Shown in pieces: positions 46,432 through 55,553 of a stretch of DNA of 64,000 nt. The stretch is taken from NCBI RefSeq assembly GCF_003086295.3, contig NC_092048.1, forward strand, positions 40,982,425 to 41,046,424, written 5' to 3'. Each line of letters begins with the position of its first letter. The stretch's first letter is position 1. Position numbers and translations under genes: made by a program. Source of the stretch: Arachis hypogaea (lineage: Eukaryota; Streptophyta; Magnoliopsida; Fabales; Fabaceae). Below the pieces are notes generated by a model, which made no database searches, was not told where the DNA came from, and saw nothing but the letters and a program-made list of their open reading frames with translations.

Positions 46432-47185
46432 TTAATCCACATGGATCTCAAGAACCTTCTTCTCCTGCACAACCTTCTTTCCTTTGCATTGTGGGCAATA
46501 GTCCCTGTCACTGATGGTTCCGCCAGTACCCTTACATTCATTGCAAGGATGCTGCATTTGCTGAACAATAGAGGGACCAAGGTGCCTGATAGAAACCTCC
46601 ATACCAGTTCCTTGGCAACCAGCGCACTTTGTAGAATTCCCAGACTTGTACTCTTTGCTGCAAAGTTCAATAACACAAACATCCACACAAACGTAAGAAC
46701 CCAGTGTACATACAATCAATCACATCATAATAGAGTACCAATAACTTGAAATTTTGATATGATAATACTTACCCATTGCACTTTGAGCAAAGTACATTGC
46801 GAGAGAGCGAGAGCGAGAGCTTCTTAGATGTTCCGAGGTATAGGTCTTCAAGCGAGACCTTGAGGGGGTGAACCACATCTTCTCCCCTTTTCTGCCTCCT
46901 CCCTCTGCTACTACCACCTGTTCAAAGAAGCCATCAATAAATCTCTCAAAACCCAATCAAAATACAAAATTAACACAACCAATAAAAATTTCCCGAAACT
47001 GAAAAAACATCTGATTATAACATACCATCGCCAAAGGGACTCCTACCAAAGAAAGACTGGAAGATATCAAATGGGTCGTGGCCGCCACCCATTCCTTCTT
47101 TGAGAGCATCCTCACCTTACTGATCATAAATCTCACGCTTTTCAGGATCACTCAGAACCTCATAAGCCTGGGCAAGCTCTTTAAA
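46432..47185 (-). pseudogene. Captured fragment of a type-A DnaJ (HSP40) chaperone gene
   Basis: Three exons with GT/AG borders are visible on the minus strand. 47026-47185 encodes the end of a J domain (FKELAQAYEVLSDPEKREI) and the Gly/Phe region (HDPFDIFQSFFG), with TAA where YDQY has its last Tyr. 46773-46917 encodes GEDVVHPLKVSLEDLYLGTS and the first zinc-finger Cys pair (CSKCNG). 46432-46657 encodes further CxxCxGxG repeats (CAGCQGTGMEV, CNECKGTGG, CPQCKGKK) and VQEKKVLEIHV, then a stop. The order is that of plant cytosolic ANJ1/DNAJA2 proteins. The N-terminal HPD part and the C-terminal substrate domain are missing. It lies directly downstream of the BBD exon on the same strand. Confidence 0.85.
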
Positions 47186-47349
47186 CTGCAACAAACCAAT
47201 CCAAAATCCATATTAACATCTGCTCCACTCCTCACCTCAACTACATACAAAATTCACAGAACAAATCTATTTCACAAAAGCAAAACAAGAAACAATGTTT
47301 GACCACACAATGCATCATCATATATTGAATTAGCTAAGCTGAACATACT

Positions 47350-47649
47350 AGCTTCAACCACGCTAGAGTTAACATAATCTTCATCCTTTTCATCAAAATT
47401 CTCAACCGTACTTCCGCTCCCATTTGAAGGTGACTTGAAACTGCAATGCACAGTCTTGCTCTTGCACTTTTGCATGTTTATATGGAAAGAAAGAACAGTG
47501 GCCTTATCTCTGCTACACTTGAGTCCCCAAAATTCAGTTCGAATACAATTAGCCTTCATTGGTCCAATTAAAGGAACACTGCAAAGCCCTACTACTTTGG
47601 CACGAACAGTGGGGATCACAACCGGTCCCTTTAGATTCAAAGAACCCAT
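47350..47649 (-). pseudogene. Captured first exon of a bifunctional nuclease (BBD, DUF151 family)
   Basis: From ATG at 47649 the minus strand encodes MGSLNLKGPVVIPTVRAKVV, FWGLK, then CSFKSPSNGSGSTVENF and DEDYVNSSVVEA. These match the N-terminus of plant bifunctional nuclease in basal defence proteins as I remember them. Similarity stops at VVEA (47350), the probable exon end in the parent gene. Here the donor looks altered (GAAGCTAGTATG), and the open frame runs on into intron-like sequence to 47272. The DUF151 catalytic domain is absent. About 470 bp upstream (to 48120) may be captured promoter and 5' leader. Confidence 0.7.
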
Positions 47650-48260
47650 TCTGCCTTTATAATATATATATTCTCACAACCTTCACCAAAAAATTCACAA
47701 ACCTTTTAGCCATCATGATCTAAAACTTGCATAACCCATTTATAAGCATGTTGAATGATTATTAATTAAATTTAAAAGCAAAACACACCTCGAACTCAAA
47801 GTCTGAAGTGTGAAGCTTTAGGATCAGACGATAATCTAGTCACCAATCAACGCAAGAAGAATGAAGAATCGGGTTAAATAGGTTTGTGAATTCAGAAGGG
47901 GAAATTAATTATATATGTATTATTAGTACATGTCTGATCAGATCAAGGTGGAAAGTAAACAGACGAATTGAGATATAAGAGTGAAAAGAACGAACGGAAT
48001 TGAATTGAATCAAATTGAAGTCATGAATAGGGCTCAGAAAAAAGGCGGATATAAGAGAGGATAAGAGATTCTTCTTCGTGTGTTGAGGGAGAGTGAGAGA
48101 AGGATCCCAAATCAATAATCAATAAATAAATCTTACTAAGCAAGCATGGATCCACCGCATGCATCAGCTTCAGCATCATCTCATAGTAAAATATGAAATC
48201 ACTATTCTACCCTCCTACGTCCTTTTCCTCTCTCTCTCTCTCTAAAGTCTTAACTGAACT

Positions 48261-48292
<32 letters not shown>

Positions 48293-48985
48293 TTGGTTTT
48301 CTATTTTTTTTGTTTTAGTCTGGTAAATTAGAGAAGGATAGTGCATGTTGGGTTTCTTTTTGTTCACTTCTTTGAATGTTGTTGCCGAGAATCAATCATG
48401 TCTAATGATGTGTCGTTTGATAATATGTAAGTCTGTTTGAGGTGGTTAATGATTATATGTTTTCTTTATCTTACTATATTGGTCTGCTCCTTGTCAACCC
48501 TCCCGACCAAAAATCCCTTCACATTTCAACTTTGTTATTGTAGTCCATGCCTGTAGAAAGCTATTGTAAAAGAGATTTAGCCTGATTCCTTTAATAGGAT
48601 TTGAAGGGCTCCTTTGCCAAAAAGTTCTAACAGATTGTATTAGTAACTAGAATCATTATTTAATGAAGTGATATGTATTTGATCACTACTAAGCTGGTCC
48701 AGCAAAGGGGATTCGGTTCATACTTTGAAGGTGATTAGGCATGCTTATATTGGAGGTGATTCTTGCTATTTATATGATTATATTGGTTTTCAAACTTGCA
48801 TTTTGAACTAGCCTTTAAGATAAAGTTTTCATGGTGGAAAGTTCTCAATAATATTTGTTTGTGTGTTGAGTTGATGAATCGTGTATATAGGTTCTTCTGT
48901 GATGTAGAATGGATTTGGAGTTAAAGTTAATGGTTACAATGACGGTGTGAAAGCATTGATGTCAATATCGTTATCCTCTTTATTG
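47650..48985. other. Upstream of the BBD exon, and AT-rich interior
   Basis: 47650-48120 is the likely 5' leader and promoter region carried with the BBD exon. It has purine- and CT-rich tracts and a (CT)n run near 48228. A (TA)n run is at 48265-48292. 48300-48985 has no recognised features. Confidence 0.4.
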
Positions 48986-48989
48986 TATT

Positions 48990-50301
48990 ATCTTATGATC
49001 TGAACTACTTGTATCGAGTCTTCCACTATGAGGACGATGGAAGAGGGATCATAAAGCAGGAAATTGTACAAAGAATAGCAAGTTCCTGGAGGAACGCAAG
49101 AAATCATTTGTTCAATAAGGTTTATGACGAAGAACTGACTTTTGCAGAAAACCTCAAGCGTAAGCCAGCAGGAATAGAGGCAAATCACTGGAGAAAGTTT
49201 CTTGAATATCGGTTGAACGAGGACACACAGGTAACAAATATTTAGTTGATATTTCGTTGTTTTCTAATATAAATTGTCATGAATTACTACTAAATATGCT
49301 AAATTTATTGTGATAATGGAAAAACTATTATAAAAAGTTTGTCACCTTATCCTTTTTTGTGTTTCCTGAAGTTGTACATGCCTGACTTATAAAACCATTA
49401 AAAGTGTAGTAATTTATCCCGATAACATTTATGTTTGTCATTTTTTGTGTAGGAGAAGTGTAAAAAAAATGCCATTAATCATTCAAAGTAACTGTACACA
49501 CATACCGAAAGTTCGAAAACGATGGCAAGAAAGAGACACGAAGAAGTAATTAATTTAAATTCAGTTCCAGAATGGTGACATGTTTCTGGTAATATAGTGT
49601 TGTCTGTTATATAATTGTGTGTTGATGATTGTTATATGAGCTATGACAGGGAAAGACTATTGGTAGAGGAGAGGGATGGACCATGAGCCATAAAAAAAAG
49701 AATGGTTCGTATATGAATGAAGATGCGCGTCTAGTTGGGGTAAATCACCTTCTTTACTTTTTCAAATTTCTCTTTGCAATTACTACCATTGAATTTAAAT
49801 TAGTGTAAATCTAGATCTCACATGTTTACAGGAAGCAATTGAACTTATTGAGAGCCAAGACCCCTCCAGCAAGGAATTTTCACAGAATGATTCCCTTGCA
49901 CAAGTGCTTGGGAAAGAGCACCCAGGAAGAGTTCGTGGACTCGGTTTTAGTCCATGTCCCAGTCATTGTTTTCGTAACATTCCACAACAGTCTGACTACG
50001 GTGTACAGATTGAGGAGTATCAGATGGAGATTGTAAAACTTAAGGCGGAGGCAGCAGAACTTAAGGCGGAGGCAGCAAAACTCAAGGCAGCAGCAACAGA
50101 GGAAAAGGCAAAGAGACAGAGAATGGAGGCAGAGGCAGCAGAGGAGAAGGCAAAAATGCAGACTATGAGAAATTTGTAGAGGAGAAGGCAAAAATGCAGA
50201 CTATGGGAAATTTGTTAAGATACATAATCCAGCAACAAGGAGGTAATTTGCCACCTGAAATAGCTGCAGATTTGGATTCATTGAGAAGTGCACCAACCTA
50301 A
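48990..50301 (+). pseudogene. CACTA accessory protein, TNP1/Transposase_24 (Ptta/En/Spm) type
   Basis: Exon 1 (about 48990-49230) encodes SSWRNARNHLFNKVYD and PAGIEANHWRKFLEYRLNE, the family's conserved opening. Exon 2 (about 49454-49544) has EKCKKNAINHSK, then a TAA, then LYTHTESSKTMARKR. Exon 3 (about 49650-49740) gives GWTMSHKKKNGSYMNEDARL. Exon 4 (from about 49832) has EAIELIESQDPSS, then SQNDSLAQVLGKEHPGRVRG, and an Ala/Glu/Lys coiled coil (LKAEAAELKAEAAKLK). A 38-bp tandem duplication (50141-50178/50179-50216) creates a TAG at 50177-50179. Past it the old frame continues to a stop at about 50301. Such proteins bind the subterminal repeats of CACTA elements. It is orientated away from the TNP2-like gene. 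The copy is broken by at least two nonsense changes. Confidence 0.82.
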
Positions 50302-50654
50302 TCCCATGCAAGATGATGTGCGAGCAACTACTGATTTGAATTATCAATGTTGGAATCTGAATACTCTTTAATTTTTCACTATCATAATGACTTTTGAGAT
50401 ATTTATTTGTAGTTTTTCATTTTGGTGACTTTATCTGTATTTTACAGTCATCGATGCACTGAATTCAAATAACTATTATAATGATTCACTTTTGCATATA
50501 TTTTTGTTTTGTTTCGTAATTTATAGTTTAATTCGCTGTTAGTTATTTTAATAAGTTAACACAACTGAGTGGAAGAACGTATAAAGAACAAAAGAATTGG
50601 CATATTTTAGTGTAAATTCGGGTTTTTAAAAAAAAAAAAAAAGTGTAACTCAAC

Positions 50655-50944
50655 ATTTGGCAGCGATTTTAAATCCGCTGCTATATCTTAACAGAATAAT
50701 TCAACGGATAGCATTTTGTAGCGGTTATCTCCAAGCAATCATATTCTTGCAATTTTGTAGCGGAAAGAACCGCTGCAAAATACCATTTAGCAGCGGTTGT
50801 TCCAGCGGTTGCTATTAACCGCTGCAAACGGTTTAGCCGCACGCTATCTTTTAGCGGATATATCAACCGCTGCTATCCGTTTGGCAACAGTTAAAAACCG
50901 CTGCTAATCCTGTACATAACCACTGCTATTTTCCGGATATGGTG
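50655..50944. repeat. Right subterminal repeats of the CACTA element
   Basis: About ten copies of (T)AGCAGCGGTT or AACCGCTGC(A/T)A occur in both orientations between 50658 and 50930, ending in TATGGTG. They are denser than at the left end and clearly of the same type. Confidence 0.85.
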
Positions 50945-50983
50945 ATGCACAAAGAGATATGTATTGAAATAGGAGAAAGTTTA

Positions 50984-51126
50984 GGAGGCATTTTTATTGA
51001 AATTTGGTCAGCATTTAATCATCAAAAGAAAAATGGATAATTCTACACTATTAGATGTCATCTCACATCATTAAAAATATTGATGATGGCTAATTGATAG
51101 CTATAATTACAAATTCTGCTAGCCCC
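50984..51126. mobile_element. MITE, second member of the family at 21583-21729
   Basis: The ends GGAGGCATTTTTATTGAAAT (left) and CTGCTAGCCCC (right) match the first copy in reverse, including the interior TTTGGTCAGCATTTAAT and ATCATCAATA blocks. It inserted about 40 bp beyond the CACTA right end. Confidence 0.65.
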
Positions 51127-51129
51127 TAG

Positions 51130-51439
51130 CATTCCTCTTGAAATAGTATAATAGTGTGGGTATACAAATATGTGGTATGATGAATCAACAATAAATCAAA
51201 CAATCCAAAGAATGAATGTGTGTATATGAATGGGCCTATTGTACAATCACGAGTCACTTGTAGTTGAAAGAAGGAGAAGTAAGATGAGAAAAGAGGTTCA
51301 GAAGAGAAAGAAACAGAATAAATCGGGAAGAAGAAATGCTCACATAAAAAATTGCCTCTCATAGCTCTATTTCTCAGTTTAAATGTCTTTATCTGGTTGT
51401 TAGTTTGTTTGGGTTTGTCATGTCTTTTGCCTTCCTTGG
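51130..51439. other. Spacer beyond the chromovirus pol
   Basis: No homology is recognised. This is possibly the 3' untranslated region of the decayed Ty3/gypsy element, whose LTRs were not found in the window. Confidence 0.35.
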
Positions 51440-53851
51440 CATTTTTGGATATGAGTTACCAGCAGTATCAATACTGTTGCTATTAAAAATGACTTTGTCC
51501 TCAAGGTTAAAGTTCAGGAACTGAGATTTCATATATTCATAAGTCTCCTAGGAAGCTTCTTCTTCCTCGAGGGAGTCTTACTTGGTCAAGTCCTCCTCCT
51601 GCCAGCTGTCATTCTACTTGATCATGCAATAGCCTAACACAAATTACGGCTGCAATTGGACACTAGTATTAGAAAGAGACAGATCAACAGGAACAAAAGT
51701 GGAAGTTGGGCTGCCCACACACTTCTTAAGGACAGAAACATGGAATACTAGGTGAATGCCAGCAGTAGAAGGAAGGTCTAATTTGTAAGCCACGCTACCA
51801 ATTCTAACTACCATGCAAAAGAGGCTGAAATAACACATGGATAGCTTCTGATTTGAGCGGCCAAAGGCAGAGTGTTGTCGATACGGTTGAAGTTTGACAT
51901 AGACCGGCCAATTCACCCACCTAGAATACTAATTCTTGTCACTTTGAGTATGCTCAATCTTTCATTTAACGCTGAGGTCACTCTAAATTCTGCCAGAGCT
52001 CTATTAAAAGCAAATCACGATGTTGTAGCTATTCTTGCAGCAAGGGAAGGTCCAAAGCATGTGGTTCATAGGGCATAATAGGAGGGGGATCGCTGCAAAA
52101 AAAAAAACTTTGTATTGGGACGGGCCAATGGCCGAACGCCACGAGGTATTGTAGCTAAAGGCAGCCCAAGGCAAGAGCTACAACCAATCCTTGGAATTAT
52201 TCTATGTGTAGCACCTAAAATACATTTCCAAATAGCGATTGAGTACCTCTAATTGGCCATCAAACTCAGGATGGAAGGTAGAACTACGTGCCAACTTAGT
52301 TCCCTATTGACACAATCGTTCCCAAAACTTGCTAGTGAAAACCTTGTCCCGGTCTGAGATGATAAATTGTGAAGGACCATGAATGCTCACCACCCAATCA
52401 ATAAACGCATCTTCAACGGTTGCTACCAAATAGTTTATTGACAATGACACGAACTATACAAATTTTGAAAGCCAATCTACTACCACCAGAATGATTGAGA
52501 AACTGTGTACCGGTGGAAGACTGGTGATAAAATACATAGCAATGTCCCACCAAGGCTATGAAGGATGGGGAGAAGACTCAGTAGTCCTGCTGATGGTCAC
52601 ATTACATACTTGGCCTCTTCGCATGAGGAACAAGCAGAAACATAAGCCTTTATTGATTTGGCCATGGACTTCCAAAAAAATTTAGCAGCGACTCTGTGCC
52701 AAGTACGTTGAATTCCAGCATGGCCCTGAACGGAAAAGTCATGAAATTCATAGAGGATTAGAGGAATTAATAGGGACGAACTTGGAACCCCAAGCCAATT
52801 GCACCAATACCAAAGACCTTGTTGGAAACACATCTTCCCATATTGCAATTCAGACGCTGAAAATTCAAATGCCGGGTCAAAGGAAATAAGCTCGTTGTGC
52901 AGTCTAGAAACAAGAAAGGAGGTCAAAGAAGTCATGGACATAAACATCCTTGATAACCCATCAGCTCCATGGTTTTCACTGTCCTGTTTATATTCAATAG
53001 TAAAATCATATCCCAAAAGTTTCAAAAGCCAAGCTTATTGCTTCAAATTCTAAGCAATTTGCTCTTACAAGGAGTGCAAGCTCTTGTAGTACGTGCAGAT
53101 AATAAAGCGATGCCCTAAGAAGTAGTGCCTGAATTTAGCAACAGTAGCTAGAATGGCCTGCATGTCCCTAACATATGTGGATTCATTCTGGCTTTCCCCG
53201 ATATTTTTTTGGAGAAGTAAGCAATGGTGTGGATATTTTGATTCAAGATAGTGCCATACTTAAAGCCAAAAGCATCGGTCTCAAGAACAAATGGCTGCGA
53301 AAAATCAGGGAGGACGAGGACAAGGGCATGTGTTAATGACAACTTTAATGTAGTGAATGCCTTGTCAGTGCTGGAGTTCCAATAAAATTATCACGTCGGA
53401 GCAAGTCGCTTAAAGGGGCTACTAAGGTCGCAAAGTTCTTGATGAAACGACGATAATAGCTTGACAACCCAAGGAAGGTGCACAACTGCTTGACATTGGA
53501 TGGAATAGGCCAATGCACGATGCCTGGGATATTTGAGTCATCCGCTAGAACACCATCGCCAGCCATAATATGGCCTAAATAATCAATATGAAGTTGACCA
53601 AAGGAACACTTAGGCAGCTTTGCAACGAGTAAATGCTAGCGGGGCATGGTCAGAACTTGGGACAAATGATCCGAATGAGATGGCCAGTCCAGGCTACAAA
53701 CTAGAATGTTATCGAAGAAAACCAAAACAAACTTGCGCAACATTAATGCAAAAATTGAGTTTATCAAAGATTGGAAGGTGGCAGGTGCATCAACCAAACC
53801 AAACAGCATAACCAGCTACTCGTACAGTCCTTGATGAATTTGGAAAGCCGT
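51440..53851 (-). pseudogene. Ty3/gypsy pol, C-terminal part (RT end, RNase H, integrase, chromodomain-like)
   Basis: Reading the minus strand downward from the GCCGT duplication (53847-53851), coding sequence runs through the RT palm, with FFDN near 53725 where FFDD is usual (a catalytic Asp changed to Asn). Next come the RT thumb (LGLSSYYRRFIKNFA, about 53460), RNase H (FVLETDAFGFKYG, then YKQDSENHGADGLSR), the integrase zinc-binding region and core (about 52000-52800), and the integrase C-terminus (RIGSVAYKLDLPSTAGIHLV, about 51750). Last is a segment with WNDSWQEEDLT and FNLEDKV (about 51470-51620), reminiscent of chromodomain-type ends. Many stops and frameshifts are present. The chromovirus call is an inference from the end structure. 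Confidence 0.85.
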
Positions 53852-55386
53852 TGACAAACCCCAATTTGAGGATTTATCTTGTGATGATTTCAGGGGTTTT
53901 ATCAATGATTCCACACACTTTCTATATGAAAATACAAGATTTTGCATTCCTTTCCTAGTTTCGCCTCATGAATGAAAACATGTTTATTTCGCACTAAAAT
54001 GGATACATTTCTAATTTTCTCTTGATGCCATTCGATGCCGTGACTTGTGTGTTAAGTGGTTTCAGGATATAGAGTAGGAATGGACCGAAAGAGAGAAGGA
54101 AGACGGGTACAAAGGAAGAAAGCATGAGGATTAAGCTTTGGAAATCCCCGCATGGGCGCGTGTGCGCACCTTGCGCGCCCGCGCGGATAGGGCAACGGGG
54201 AGCCAAAGCCAAGAGCCAGCTTGAGAAGCGGCTAAGCCAGGATCTTCATGGGCGCGCACACGTACATCACGCCTCCGCGCACATTACAAGACGTCTCAAC
54301 GGCGCGTGCGCGTGCCTTGCGCGTGCGCGCCGATTTGCGAATATGATTTTTTAAGAAGTCACGTGACTTAGGCATGGAGGCAGTTAAGGATCCCACTCTT
54401 GGAGAAACACCTTGGCGGGAAAAGCTTAAGAAGACCAAAGGAACAAGGGTTAAGGACACTTAGTTAGTTCATTTTCTAGATCTAGATATTTTTAGGGAGA
54501 GAGGAGAGTTAGTTACACTTTTTGGGAGAAGAAGAGGGAGATTCCAAGCCTCACTAGGGTTCATCCTCATCTAATTTCTGAATTTTCAATGACTTTTTGG
54601 TGAGATCCATTACAATTCTCACTCCACTTTGTTCATGTCATAGATTTTCTTCTCCAATTTCAAGTAGTAGATGCTATTGATCAATTCTCATAGATCTAGA
54701 ATTCATCTTTGTAATTTTGGATTTCATTCCTATTTTGATAATTCATTGCTACTTTTTGAGACTTGTTGTTAGATCTTTGTGTTGCAATACTTTCAATTCA
54801 ACTTTTCTTCTCATTTTAATATGACTTTCCTTCTTGCTCATCACATGTTTGATAAAATGACAACACTAGCTATGGAGTAGAATTTTCACACTTGGCATAG
54901 GGTTTGGTCCTTGGAAGAAGTTGAATAGTTGTATCAATAGTTGATTTGGAATTAGGGATTGCTAGTTGGCTTGGAGTGCACTAAAGCTAGATTCCCATAC
55001 GGTGAAGCTAGGACTTGTGACTCAAGTTGATTGCATTCATTTGACCTCCCTCTATACCTGGGGGATAACTAAATGAAGCAAGGCCTAATTGTTGTCAACG
55101 TTGAATGGACTATAAGGATAGAATTTCCAATGCCAACCCTAAGCCAAGTCTTTTGATAATTGATTATTCGTTTCTCATTACCTTGCTAAAACCTTCAAAG
55201 AATTCCAACAAAGCTTACTAAATCAATAAGATGTACACTTTGGCAATTCCAAGGGAGAACGACTCGGGAGACTAGTACTCTCGGATATAGATTGTAGATT
55301 TGTTTGATAAAGGATTTTGCGTCGGTTTAGACTATACTACGATTGATCATTTGATAATTTCTATACCGGCAAAAATCCAATCGTCA
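53852..55386 (+). repeat. 5' LTR of the 8.1-kb element
   Basis: At 54150-54340 it carries three GC-rich palindromic modules (such as GGCGCGTGCGCGTGCC...GCGCGTGCGCGCC), set in otherwise AT-rich sequence. The last bases are ATCGTCA. No promoter element is distinctive enough to name. Confidence 0.95.
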
Positions 55387-55389
55387 AAA

Positions 55390-55407
55390 TGGCGCCGTTG
55401 CCGGGGA
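55390..55407 (+). other. Primer-binding site, tRNA-Asp
   Basis: TGGCGCCGTTGCCGGGGA lies 3 nt inside the 5' LTR. It is the same 18 nt as in the other element and complementary to the 3' end of plant tRNA-Asp. Confidence 0.9.
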
Positions 55408-55553
55408 GTTGCAATGGTGTTATGTTATTGGTTATTGTATATATGTGAATATTGTGATTAGCTTGATTTTTGGATTGCTTGTTAGTTTTGCTTGTTCTAG
55501 GACTTTGTTTCATTATTTCTTGTTAGCTTTTGTTTCTTATTTTTACTTTTACT

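Larger units (their letters stand above)
35831..50944. mobile_element. CACTA (En/Spm) DNA transposon, about 15.1 kb, with captured gene pieces
   Basis: The left end reads CACTATAAGAAAATCG. The right end, reversed, reads CACCATATCCGGAAAAT, so the inverted ends are recognisable but have drifted. Both ends carry subterminal arrays of GCAGCGGTTTTT/AACCGCTGCAAAA. Inside are a TNP2-like transposase gene (minus, 37983-41645) near the left end and a TNP1/Transposase_24-like gene (plus, about 48990-50301) near the right end. Between and beside them are pieces resembling host genes: TTL-like (36593-37632), FIS1 (44636-44774), DnaJ (46432-47185) and BBD nuclease (47350-47649). The flanking three bases (TAT left, ATG right) do not match, so the exact right border or the target duplication is uncertain. 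The transposase is broken, so this copy is not autonomous. Confidence 0.85.

Noticed and set aside
46432..47649. Intact DnaJ or nuclease host gene
   Set aside because: Key exons are missing, an in-frame TAA interrupts the J-domain end and the frame stops early. Fragments of two different genes lie side by side within a CACTA element.
53994..54459. Small frames duplicated at 60594-61059
   Set aside because: They lie within the LTRs of the 8.1-kb element, differ between the copies only by LTR substitutions and have no homology. They are shadows of GC-rich modules.
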